Assembly (NCBI RefSeq): GCF_029784135.1
Contig: NC_073744.1
Location: 30,052,981-30,116,980 of the forward strand
Direction: 5' to 3'
Length of the DNA stretch: 64,000 nt
From: Toxorhynchites rutilus septentrionalis
Taxonomy: Eukaryota > Arthropoda > Insecta > Diptera > Culicidae
The translations under genes and the position numbers were made by a program. Below are positions 43,440 to 53,854 of this stretch, one piece after another (positions within the stretch are counted from its first letter, which is position 1; each line of letters starts with the position of its first letter). A model generated the notes under the pieces. It saw only the letters and a program-made list of their open reading frames with translations. It did no database searches and was not told the DNA's origin.

Positions 43440-45706
43440 AAGTGGCAGAAAGATTTTAGTATCAAACCAATACCATTCTTATCGAAGAAAAACCCTGCGG
43501 AAGCCCACCGCTACAAGCGTAATACTGCGTGAATAATATATCTTCTCGCTCTTAGCAAATAAATGGAAAATTTCACACCTGGTCACATGAAAACTAGCCT
43601 TAAAATTTTCCTCGGTTTTCGGCATCTTGCAAATATTGGACTTGTGGTAAAGTATAGCGCCAAAGTTTTTCCGACAAATTGACAAAGTATCCGATGTGTC
43701 TTCCATCTACTTCACTGCATTTTTCATCATTCGTCTTGGTCACATCGGGAACAGAACTGCAATATACATTTTTTATGCCCTTCTTTAAAGTCGTTCCAGC
43801 ACTGTTATTGGCAAAGCAGATAAATGTAGAGCTTATTATGTAGCCTCCGTTGCCTTTAAAATTTCCTCACAAAAATTTCTCAATGATCCTTCATTGACCG
43901 AATTAATAAATCATTTTAATTATCTTGTAGCGCAATCTTTTTGACAGCAATCGATGTCGCACTGCTCCACCGTAACACATTTATGAATCGTTTCTCGACG
44001 AGAAACAGAAGCAACCTTTTCAGGGACAGAAAAGTTCATATTACAGGAAATGCCAACTCGAAAATATAAAAATACACCGTAAAGAAACTTTTTCGTTCTC
44101 ACCATTGATCCCGAGACCCAGCGCGTATGGCCAAACTTCTCGAAAACATTTTTCACATTAACTGCAAATATATTAATGTGTTACTCGCACGAAAGTGACC
44201 CCCCGCGCGGAGGAAAGAATGTAATGACAACAAAGTTTAAAATACCAACGCCACCATAAGCAGAACCGAGAACCTGCCATGTCGGGGAACCATGAGCCCG
44301 GCTCTGATGTGATTATTTCTTTTGGTCTAATTAATTAGTGTTCCCTGCCTAGGTTCCCCTACCCCCTCTCTCGAATCTTCACCCAGGAGGAGGATTTCAC
44401 CTGTGCCCGTCCGGAAACACTATCGCGCTCGCGTGCCGTTGTTGTTCGAAGTTTAAAACCTCGAGTACGATGACGGGATGGATAAACAAAAAACAACCCC
44501 AGCGGTTGTTATTAGACAACCATAGCACGGTTGTGCTAGTCATGGTTTTTTTTTAATCATTTCTTTCGCTCCAGCAGGAACTTCTTCCCGAGCCCGAGCC
44601 GAGGCGGTTGGTGAGTCAGTCTGGGGTTTTTGGTGCCGTAAGGATTATGTAATTGTAAGTTTATGACTTGTGAATTGACTTGTGGTAATCTGATAGAGGT
44701 AATTACAACACCCCATGTTTTATTGTTGGGGTTGCGAATTTATTAGCCGAACTCCACTTAATAAATTAATTAGCTCGAACTTAAGCTGATCGAAAATCGT
44801 TCGAATTAACTTGACGCAAAAATGCACAAAATTCGATAAAGAACGAAAGGGAGAGGTGTGGAGACTCGTGCAATCCAATGTTTTCTCGACCCCTAGGGAG
44901 AAAGAAAAATGAAAGCATATGCGGGAAAGTTGAATTCAAAAGAAATGGGGAACAGCCAGAACGCCCCTTTATTGCACACATTTTCATTTCGATCCAACCA
45001 GGGCTGGTTACCACTATCAGGGGGGTGCGCGACTGCTCATTGTCGGTATATGTTAGTGACAACATATCGTACAATAGCCGGGTGACGGTGGTAATGGCCA
45101 TGAAAAATCGATACCCATTAAAAATGAAACAAGATCAGCCCCGGAAAAATGCATGGTTTGCATGTGCTTTTGTTATGGATGCGTTTTTCTGTTTGTTTCA
45201 TTGGGCTGTTGTCATGATTTCGGTTAATAATAATATGGAGCTGCAGTGTATGAGAATTCGCAGTTAGGGACTCAATGAAGACCACTCGATTTGAATGAAG
45301 CTCGATTTTTTGACAAAGAGCAGTAGTGTTTCCTCCATTTTTTTCCTCATTTACCGTACTCTTCTGACATGATCCCGGTGGTAAACAAACGTTTATTCAG
45401 AAGAAAACTGTCGCAGCGCTATACCATTGCGGAGCAATTCAGAAATATCAGTGCAATCAAACATTTCATGTCGTATCTTCCCGAACCCGAGTATGATGAC
45501 GGTCCATCCTTTGATGAAGATAACTAAAACAAAGATTCATTTTCTCAATTCAATGTAAAATGTGAAATGTAAGCAAGTGTAAAGTTAAAAAAAAAAGATG
45601 ATGGGTCTGAGCCTAGGGGCACGGACGGGATCTTGACATAGGACTGTGATTGTGTGTAGTAATTGCATTTGAATTGAGTTTTTTCATTGTTCAAAATCAG
45701 TAATTT
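43440..45706. other. unassigned 2.3-kb region, possibly single-copy
   Basis: Balanced composition and GC-rich patches (44180-44640) set it apart from the repeats on both sides. Frames of 106-129 codons at 44781-45267 overlap on both strands with no domain. One short frame at 45369-45527 is listed separately. A gene flank or intron is plausible but unproven. Confidence 0.4.
45369..45527 (+). CDS. candidate small ORF or terminal exon, 52 aa
   Basis: I do not recognise it. The 52-residue frame starts MIPVVNKRLFRRKL and ends in a strongly acidic tail (EPEYDDGPSFDEDN), with a basic first third: an ordered polarity unusual for random AT-rich sequence. The frame stays open upstream to a TAG at about 45329, which follows an AG after AAAGAGC. 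A last exon entering there is therefore possible, but the pyrimidine tract lies on the wrong side of that AG. No AATAAA is close downstream except in the TIR element at about 45769. It sits 180 bp before that element. Function unknown; could be chance. Confidence 0.25.
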   Translation: MIPVVNKRLFRRKLSQRYTIAEQFRNISAIKHFMSYLPEPEYDDGPSFDEDN

Positions 45707-46249
45707 TTGACGTAGAACTACGTCTTTCATTAAGGGTGTCAAATCAGAAAACAGGTCACGTTTTTATGAAATAAAGTTAACGTTAATAACTATTTTTGCC
45801 GCGAACGGATTTTGGCGATTCACATACTAAACGAATCGGAAATTCCGTAAGATTTGTTTAATATGCCATACAATAGAATACCCTGGTTAGTAAATGGTTA
45901 AAATTCATGAAAACTTTTAGTGTTTCTATTTTCCCATACATTTGTTTTGTCCATTTGAGTGCTTTCCCGAACAGAGATATCAATAACGAGCAACTTATCG
46001 ACGACCAACGGAGGGGAAATCGTAGGATTTGAAGTCTTCATGAACAAAGGAAAAGAAGAAGAATGAAGGGGAATATATTCGTATCGTGTGTTCTTCTTTC
46101 CGCGTCATAAATTGGACGCTTCGCGTAGTGTGCGATGAGCAAGAAGAAGAGGAAGGCAGGCTCGAGCCCTGCAAAAAAACGAACGCATTGCCAGGGGCAA
46201 TAAAATTTCGAGGTAAGCGTCATCTAATGATGCACGCGGTGTTGGTGCA

Positions 46250-46558
46250 GTGAAAAGCGCTCGCACTGAACCGAGCCTTCGTAAATGTGACACCGCACCG
46301 AACAACAGCGAAGTGGGCGATTTCGGCGCGTCGGTCGAAAATGTAAACGCCGTTACCCAAGCAGCAACCAAAATCAAGCTCCTCCCGCTGGTGGTGAAGG
46401 CGGTCGCTCTTGACAAACTCATCAGCGAATTCGCATCGATGGGTGTTACAGCAGAGTACAAGCTGTGTGGCATAATTCAGTCTTTTTCCAAGCAGTTGTT
46501 TATTTTCCGTCTTCATAAGGGCTTCGTTGGTGCCTTTGAGAATGCATCAATGCATTAA
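46250..46558 (+). other. GC-rich open stretch inside T1
   Basis: A 102-codon plus frame (ARTEPSLRKCDTAPNN..., ...LVVKAVALDKLISEFASMG) overlaps a 122-codon minus frame. Composition is coding-like compared with the flanks, and the plus frame has amphipathic segments. I recognise no domain on either strand. It may be captured host sequence or the relic of an element gene. Confidence 0.25.
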
Positions 46559-46729
46559 ACTGACGTTATGGCGAAGCAGACGTTAAGGTTGTGCACCAAA
46601 AAAAAATTTTTTTTTTATTTGGGTTTGCGTGCCAGTCGCAAAACTTCCTTCAACTAGGATTGCATTTGCGCTAATATTGATTATAATGAAGTATTGGTAC
46701 TGTTTTCGAGGTTGTTTTTTTTAAGTCAT

Positions 46730-47587
46730 TTTTTTTTACAGGCTCAGTTACATAGGTTTAAAGGAGCCGAACTCTTAGCTATACTTTTATTAGTATATAT
46801 ATAGCATGTTTCCTTAAATCTAGGGTTAATAAAGTAGGAAACCGATCACTCGCGGTCGACTCGAGATTAGAAGGGTGACATAGTTTCTTTTGGAAAAGGA
46901 GGGGATATAATGATATTGTACAATGTTCACACTCGCATTCACACTCACGCTCATCATACTCAATTCTTAAATCTATTATTATATCTACTATGTTTATACA
47001 TTTCAGCTTATTCTATAGTTAGTCAGAAGGGAAACAGTCGCTCGCGAAGGAAAAAAAAAAAGGAGAGGATAAGGGTGTACGGACAATCACACACGAAGAT
47101 CGATAGTTTTAAGGAAATCATATATTAGGGACATGTAATCGAGGTCTAACCGAGCCAACACATCTCTCACCGGTACATTGGGCTGTCTACCTCGGGTCCG
47201 AAGGGAGTTTTCTAAATTCGATCTGGCAACAAGATACACCTCGCACGACCAAACAACGTGCTCGATGTCGTGGTAACCTTGGCCACAAACACAGAGATTG
47301 CTACTGGCAAGATTGAAACGAAAGAGTAGCGCATCTAACGAACAGTGATTGGACATGAGTCGGGAGAAGGTGCGAATAAAGTCCCGACTCAAGTCCAGAC
47401 TTTTGAACCACGGTTTGAGGCTAACCTTAGGGGAAATTGAGTGAAACCACCGGCCCAATTCATCTTCATTCCATTTGCGTTGCCAATTAGCGATGGTATT
47501 TTTACGGACTAAAGAATAAAATTCATTGAAGGCGATTTGACGCTGATCGAGGTTGTTATTAACAAAAAGAGTTTATTTCTCTTGTTT
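46730..47587 (-). mobile_element. I-like LINE, 5'-truncated, nested in T1, 6-bp TSD
   Basis: 858 bp. AGTCAT at 46724-46729 and 47588-47593 is the target duplication. On the minus strand it begins in ORF2 and ends with the 3' UTR ...GAGCCTGTAAAAAAAAA (T run at 46729-46737). It belongs to the same family group as 39059-40006 but is clearly diverged. Confidence 0.88.
47087..47575 (-). pseudogene. ORF2 C-terminus of an I-like LINE
   Basis: Reads NNNLDQRQIAFNEFYSL near the truncation point, then NWQRKWNEDELGRWFHSISP, RDFIRTFSRLMSNHCSL and the zinc knuckle CVCGQGYHDIEHVVWSC. It ends FLKTIDLRV and stop at 47087. The frame is open over its whole length, so the copy is fairly young. It lacks RT and RNase H and cannot act alone. 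An internal start at 47458 is an artefact of the truncation. Confidence 0.82.
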
Positions 47588-48674
47588 AGTCATCAAGAAA
47601 GTAAATGTTCTGGAATTTTGTATGTGATTAGGTTTTGCTTGCCAGTAGCAAAACTTCCTCCACTAAGGGTGACAGCTGCGCTTCTCTCGAGCATGAGAAA
47701 GTAATGCAACTCTTTTCGAGGCCAGTAATATTAACAGAAGCGTTTCTTTTGAGAATAGCGCAAAATGATGTGAAATGTTTATATTGCTACTAGTTTCAAG
47801 CCACCAATGTATGGCTCTGTATGCATGCTATGGTGAATGCTTTTTTGGCGCTTGGTTTACGCTTAGTTTGTACGAACGATATCTAGAGGTGCGATTCCTT
47901 TGAGGCAATACTAAATGACATGTAGCATGATATTTGATACTTGCAAGTGTTGTCATTGTTGTTGTTTACATGCGGTGCCAAAGATATATTGATGTAGTTA
48001 TGAGATATGGAATAATGGTGCTGGTGCAACATGTATATAATCGACTGTAGCCGAGTCTATGTCAATTTCGAAAAAGGTCACCGAAATAGCCTTCGAGCTA
48101 AATTTTCAATGCATTGACATGAAATAGACTGCGACATACGATTGTTTTGCGAAGGCAAGAATGAATCATCAATCAATTATCGTCAACTGATTCTACAATG
48201 AAAAAATCATTTCAGAGATTATTCTACTAAGCAGTTGTTTCTAAAATTTCACAACATTATAGAATAATATCCGAAGGTATAAACAAGCGACTTATATAAA
48301 ATAACAGCGTAGTTCTACGTCAACAACGCGGTCGCATCTTGGACACAACCTCCTATATTTTTTTCTCTTTTGGTACATTAAATGGAAGCCCTGAAAAACA
48401 CCGTTTCCTGTATGAACTTGCATCTTTTAACGCATTTGATGAGATAACGTGGTAGAATCCGGAACCACATTCTGTTCAAAAACGTACACAAAATACCATT
48501 AAAGCCATTACTACCCTTTCTTCTGTTTATTCAATTATGTAGAAGAAGACAAAGAGTCGTCATGTATCATTTTTAAACACAAAATTAAATAGTTAAGATC
48601 TATATAAATATAAGCCTAAATCAAAAAAATCTATGACTACAGAAATAAATTACAGATAAAAATAGCATTTTCTC

Positions 48675-48897
48675 CTTCGTCGACATGTGCATTCGAGGAA
48701 GTGAAGCGGGTTTCTTAGGAAGCCATATATGGGAAGCATAACATTAAGATCGCGACTATTCAAGCTATCATAATATGGTATGCTTGAGTATACCCTTTCG
48801 ATCATCTAAATCAGCAGTCAGTTAAATTCATTAATTGCATTCTTTTGCATAACCGAACAACATGCTCGATATTATGACACCCTGGACCACAATAAGG
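48675..48897 (-). pseudogene. decayed I-like LINE C-terminal remnant
   Basis: On the minus strand CGPGCHNIEHVVRLC (near 48840-48885) matches the zinc knuckle of the two I-like copies. Further on, SRDLNVMLPIYGFLRN (near 48740) matches their C-terminal RDVLARLDLDYMSLIYDFLK region. Stops intervene. Much older than the copies at 39.1 and 46.7 kb. Confidence 0.55.
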
Positions 48898-49411
48898 GTA
48901 ACACGGGGTGAGTTGGACATACGGGGTGATTTGGACCACCACTTCATCTCAGAAAGTACGACTCAACTTGAATTTTTTATAATGTCATCTCCTTCTATTG
49001 CTGAACCGTATGTACCTGAGAGAGAGGAGCCAGCTCGCGTTTGTTGTGATCGCCCTTATGTCAGCGCGAACCAGTCACGGTGAACCAAGGGGAAGTATTG
49101 GAATATGTAGAAAATTTTAACATGATATTTTTTCGCAAGACATTTTATAAGAAAATAATGTTGACGTCGGACTACATCTTTCATTTCTATACCGGGGTGT
49201 AAGTTCAAAGCTTCGAGAACGAGAGTGTTACATTGGAGAAACATAATTTTGAGCAATAATACCTGCCGGTTGAAAGAAATGGTATGATAACCGCTTCATT
49301 CGAAAGAAAAAATATCTACGTGTTATATGTGTGTTACTTATTGATCCAAAAATTTGTTTCCAAAGCTCAAAAATTGCTTTGAAAGCAAGCTATTGAAATC
49401 ACAAAAATCTG

Positions 49412-49419
49412 TATATAAG
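49412..49419 (+). promoter_or_regulatory. TATA box in T2
   Basis: GTATATAAGC in the same relative place as the TATA box of T3. The initiator seen in T3 (TCAGTT) is not preserved here. 24 bp downstream lies the ATG of the 49443 frame, too close for a conventional 5' UTR. Confidence 0.4.
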
Positions 49420-49442
49420 CAGGTAGCAGCTCCGAAATCCTG

Positions 49443-49646
49443 ATGAATGGAGTCACCACCATGAGCATGTTTGTGCAAATGAAGGGCACTGGAGCATCGT
49501 GTTCGCCAAAAAGGAGTCCACCGAAGAGAAGAATAGTATCGCTAAGAAGGCGACCAAGAAAGCGTCAGCATCGAGCTGGTGTGGCTGCCCGGAAGCAAAA
49601 GTCAAACAAATCCTCGAGCATCGCTGCATACAAGCCGAAGCCATAG
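49443..49646 (+). CDS. candidate small basic ORF in T2 (67 aa)
   Basis: Begins MNGVTTMSMFVQMKGTGASC and continues as a Lys/Arg-rich tail (SPKRSPPKRRIVSLRRRPRK), histone-tail-like in composition only. T3 has a related start downstream of its TATA box: at 60301 a frame reads MNGVTKSLFVHLRPEG and stops after 22 residues. Two other frames overlap here, one of them also basic (49499-49690). Conservation of the MNGVT..xFV start between two elements hints at a real reading frame. Function unknown; it could equally be a conserved untranslated segment. Confidence 0.3.
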   Translation: MNGVTTMSMFVQMKGTGASCSPKRSPPKRRIVSLRRRPRKRQHRAGVAARKQKSNKSSSIAAYKPKP

Positions 49647-50486
49647 AAATCAGAAGCAGCTTCGTTAAAAACTACCGTCGCCACACATAACGCACAACAC
49701 GAGAGTGTTTTCAGCAAATCAAATCCAGTTCTTTTCAGAAAGAGTATATCAAATACTGCGCTCAAATACATTCTTTTCGTAATTTCTTCGATCAAGTGCG
49801 ATCAACGTAAAATTACATCTTTCGAGAACTTATAAGGGGTACAATGAATCTTGAGAAAAACAAACGGGAAGTGGGTATTGTGAGGAAGGGCAGAGTGCTT
49901 ATTTAGAATGCAGACACAGCATCATTTTGATGGAACCTATTCTTATTTCCATCGGACACAAACAAAATTCCCTCAAAATGCACCTGGGAGAAATCAATGT
50001 TGACTCTTTTCATTGGGAGATTAGCGCTTATTTTGTATATTCCACATACGCTGCATATTCAAATTGTATCGGAGAATATACAATTATGGCTCACATTGCA
50101 AAAATCGATTCACCGAGCTTGCAGCAATAAATCAAACTGGAACCAGTTAAAGAATGAAAGAATTCACGAAAATTGAATGAACGATCGGAAAAAGTCACAA
50201 ATGAGCGCAAAACACCCATTAATTCACACAAGAACTCCACCGGTAAGCAAATCATAAAAATCAGTTTACTTCTTATTTCGGATATTTTTTAGAAATCATC
50301 GAAATAGTTCTTTTAGACAACTATATCGGAATTATCAAAAGTAAAAAAAAAACTTGTTCGAATGAGCCGATGCTGCTGGAAGTCATGATGTGGGCTGACC
50401 TGGTACATATTTTATTATTTCCTGATCATGTAAGTGCTCAAATTTTTATCCCCCATATATTCCTGTTAGGCGTAGTCCTAAGTCAA

Positions 50487-50941
50487 AAATAAAATCGCGG
50501 ATAAAAACGCACAAATGATCTCACAAACAAAAGTTCACGTCAAGTTTCATCACTTTTCTTATAAATGAATGACAACAACTTGCTTGATTGAAATTGTCCG
50601 ATTTGAATTTTCTTGATGAGAATTCGTAAAAAGAATAAGAAGAAAACAAACTATCTGTCATTCAGCTGGCTCCTCTCTCTCAGGTATGTACCTAACGTAA
50701 AAAAAACTTCGACAGGTGGAAGGAAACGGTAGCATGAACACAACAAGCACTTTGATTGTCAAGAAATGTGAGTTTTCCGATCGTGGTTTTAAGGTTTTTC
50801 CCACTGATTAAACAAACTTTTCGTGTATTGTGCAGTAAAGTTCTGTTCGCCTACAGAAAAAGACCAATTTGATGCAGCGAAACTGTCAGTTTGATAACAA
50901 TAAATGAAATTAATTGCATTTTAATTTTTGCATGTTGTGTG
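50487..50941. other. unassigned stretch right of T2
   Basis: AT-rich, no gene. Contains the right arm of the 21-bp inverted repeat at 50664. Confidence 0.4.
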
Positions 50942-51652
50942 GGGTGAATTGGTCCTACGGGTTTGACGCTATTCTTTGGTCTAATTGATTGTTGGAACGT
51001 TGGAAGAAGGAGGAGCTTGAAAGAGCAACGCAGGCCATCAAGAACGGATTTTCTTTGACCAAGCATCGAAAGTGTTTGAAAATGCTCGAACAACAGTGAA
51101 AAGATATATGCAGTATTCGAGATGGTCTGGAATCTGGCGAAGATACCTGGTATTGATCCCATAACACTGTTAATGATTGTAACATCCTCCCAAAATACTT
51201 TACATAAACATAAGTATGTTTTTTTCGATGAAACACACACTGAACTAAATCATCCCACGTCAAGTTTTAATGTCCAACAATCATCTCTTTTATTTTATGA
51301 TATATTTGGTAATTTGAAGCTTGATTTAAAGATTAACACGTAATTAAACGTATCAGGGCCATCATTTCTTATCGTAGTGGAAGGTATTTTTGTATGAAAG
51401 GGAATGCATATAAGCTTATATGCTTATATTAGTCACCTTTATTATCATATCACCGGTGACTGATGCAGTCTGAGCGAAAACTCAGTGTCAGTCATCGGTG
51501 ACTAACATGGAATTCAACGTGTTAAACATTATTGATTGAGAGGAAACAAGTGCAGCTCAGTATACAATGTGTCACTTTTTATTTAGACCGTATTGGTTTG
51601 GAAATATTAGGCGATTTGCTTAGGGGGTCCAAATTCCCCCCATTTCCCCTAC
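50942..51652 (+). mobile_element. possible pogo-like element fragment with psq-type HTH
   Basis: Starts near GGGGTGAATTGGTCCTACGG and ends near GGGGGTCCAAATTCCCCCCA/TTTCCCCTA, rough inverted ends. A third copy of the end motif (ACGGGGTGATTTGGACC) lies at 48925-48941. Near the left end, 50998-51117 reads RWKKEELERATQAIKNGFSL. After a one-base shift at about 51050 it continues SKVFENARTTVKRYM, the layout of an HTH_psq DNA-binding domain found at the N-terminus of pogo transposases. No DDE domain follows, so the gene is deleted. Confidence 0.4.
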
Positions 51653-51660
51653 ATAAATTG

Positions 51661-53854
51661 TTAGTAGCAAGACCTACACGATAAAAACGTGAATTGAGCA
51701 CGAATTGATTGGGCAACATACTTCTTCTTCTGTAGGAGCATTGTACCACTGCGACGATTAGTTTGATCTATTGTAGTGCACTCCAGTTTGCTATGCATGC
51801 AGTGTCTGTTCGTTCCATCACTCAGGGAATAAGTGATAGTCGCACCAAGACTTTGCATATCCCCCCACGAAGGTATGACTTCCTTTATGAAGTTCCTTAC
51901 CTGTTTTGGTTCAGCAGACCAAATCTCGTTAGGCATAAGAATGCCCTTTCCAAGAATTCGCCGTCTTCGCTTAATTAGTGTACTGCATTGACACAGTAAA
52001 TGTTCCGAAGTCTCAGCTTCGAAATTGCAGAAACGACAGTTATCATCTGCCAGTTTTCCGATTTTTTTAAGGTGATACCTGCTCGGACAGTGTCCGGTCA
52101 ATAGACCGGTTAATGTACTCAAATCTGCCTTATTTAAGCTGAGTAGGTTGCGTGTTATTCTGTTACAAGGTGTAATGAATAATTTGGATTGTCTTGGTGT
52201 GTATAGAGCCCTCCAGTGGGCTTCAATCATTGATATTTCCCAGGTTTTGAGCTCAGATTTCATGCATGATGTTGATAATCCACAAAATGGCTCAGGCCCC
52301 ACGAATTTAGTTGTAGATCCTAATCTTGCTAAGAGATCGATTTTTTCATTACCTTCTATACCGCAGTGACCAGGCACCCAGTATAGGTTAACTTCGTTAG
52401 TAGCAGCTAGTTGTTTTAATGATAAAATACATTCCCAAACTAGCTTTGACTGACATGTGTATGCTTTTACTGCATTAAGAGCTACTTGGCTATCTGAGAA
52501 GATACAGATATTGGCATACCTGTATTTTCTAGTCAAACAAATATTTCCTGATCCTGGACGAGTTTTGGGACCACCTTCTTCCCGTTCGTTGCGATTGAAT
52601 TCAATCACTTTGAAGGGAACACTGAAGTTAGCCTTTGTTTCCATCCAGTCTTCATTCATGCTTACTATAGTGTTCAGTTGAAAATCTTTCAGGATTTGTA
52701 AATGCCCTGTGAGATCGACTTCTAGAAAATGTTTTATACGTTTCAGCCTAAGAGCACCTTTTTCCGCTTCAAGTTGCACATATTGGTGCAAGGGTAGAAG
52801 GTATAATAGAGTATCTAGGGCTTTGGAAGGTGCGCTGGGTATTGCTCCAGTTATTGATAAGCATGCCACACGTTGTAGTTTATCGTGCTTTTTTGAGCTT
52901 TCTGAGCTTTTTTGAGCTGATATTTGTGTAGTTTTAGGCCACCACACTAGCGAAGCATATGTTAGTCTGGGTCTCACAATTGCCGAGTAAATCCAGTGAA
53001 TAATTCTCGGTTTTAGTCTCCAGTTTTTCCCGAATATACTACTCCAACTCCAGAGCGCAGTCTGGGCTTTAGATATTGCATACTCCAGTTGGTCGTTCCA
53101 ATTTAGTTTTTGATCAAGCATGACACCTAAATATTTGGTTCGTTTTGAAAGCTCCAATTTCACACCTCCCAATATGAGAGGTCGAATCTTTCTTTTTCTG
53201 GTAAATGGAATAATTACTGTTTTTGAAGGATTAACACTAAGTCCTTCCAAGTTGCACCATTCGAGTGTGTAGTTAAGGGCTATTTGCATTCTATTGGAAA
53301 TAGTATACTTACATTTACCCCTCACTAAGATGATTATGTCATCAGGAAAACCAATGACTTCGTATCCTAAATTAGCTAGGTTAATAAGAAGATCGTCGAC
53401 CACTAGAGACCACAACAGAGGAGACAGAACTCCTCCTTGAGGGCAACCGCTGGTTGGTTTCGTTGTTAGAGTAGATCCTCCTAATTTAGCTGTTATTAGT
53501 CAGTTGATTAGCATAGCATGTATCCACCTTGGAGATGCACATGTCAAAACTACATTTTTTCATAGCTTTATTCATAGAGTTGTAGGATGCATTGTCAAAT
53601 GCTCCCTCAATAGCAAGAAAAGCTGCTAGTGAGATTTCTTTAGCATCAAAAGACTTCTCTATTTTCGAAATTAACGTGTGAAGCGCTGTTTCAATTGATT
53701 TATTTGCTTGGTAGACAAATTGAAATTTGTTCAATGGTCTCCTGTTCGAATATGAATGACCTTTTCCATCATTTTTAAGATGACAGATGTTAGACTAATT
53801 GGTCTATTCGCTTTGGAAGTTGCCCTGTCACGTTTGCCAGCCTTAGGAATAAAT
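51661..53854 (-). pseudogene. LINE ORF2: RT palm to C-terminus, damaged RNase H
   Basis: N- to C-terminal: FIPKAGKRDRATSKANRPIS (53.8 kb); FQFVYQANKSIETALHTLI; motif A degenerate (FLAIEGAFDN, where FLDIEGAFDN is usual); one frameshift near 53495; motif B (SGCPQGGVLSPLLW); catalytic box FPDDI, usually FADD. A 584-codon frame then runs to 51661. It carries the thumb and an RNase H that keeps IFSDSQ and WVPGHCGIEGNEKID. The RNase H jumps from GGPKTRPGSG straight to NICLTRKYRYANICIF, so the segment with the first catalytic Asp (TDGS) and the Glu is deleted. The zinc knuckle CRFCNFEAETSEHLLCQC lies near the end. RT motif A has lost its Asp, so both enzymes are predicted dead. Confidence 0.85.

Larger units (their letters stand above)
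45707..48323. mobile_element. TTGACGTAG-family TIR element T1
   Basis: The left end TTGACGTAGAACTACG at 45707 is mirrored by CGTAGTTCTACGTCAA ending at 48323. About 2.6 kb including a later LINE insertion (46730-47587), so about 1.75 kb originally. The interior has a GC-rich coding-like stretch (46240-46560) and two copies of a block around GCCAGTCGCAAAACTTCC (about 46622 and 47635). No transposase was recognised, so probably non-autonomous. The end motif is partly self-complementary, so pairing of these two ends is an inference. Confidence 0.55.
49161..50486. mobile_element. TTGACGTAG-family TIR element T2
   Basis: 1,326 bp. The left end TTGACGTCGGACTAC is mirrored by CGTAGTCCTAAGTCAA ending at 50486. 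The first ~265 bp (CTTTCATTTCTATACCGGGG, GAAATGGTATGATAA, CTATTGAAATCAC, TATATAAGC) parallel the start of T3 at 59943. No transposase seen. Confidence 0.65.
49015..50684. repeat. 21-bp inverted repeats around T2
   Basis: CCTGAGAGAGAGGAGCCAGC plus T at 49015-49035 and its exact reverse complement at 50664-50684. They lie about 125 and 178 bp outside the ends of T2, so they are not its TIRs. Beyond the 21 bp the flanks do not pair convincingly. Confidence 0.75.

Noticed and set aside
49499..49690. Histone H1-like gene from the Lys/Ala-rich frame
   Set aside because: Only composition resembles a histone tail. There is no globular domain, and a second overlapping frame is equally basic.
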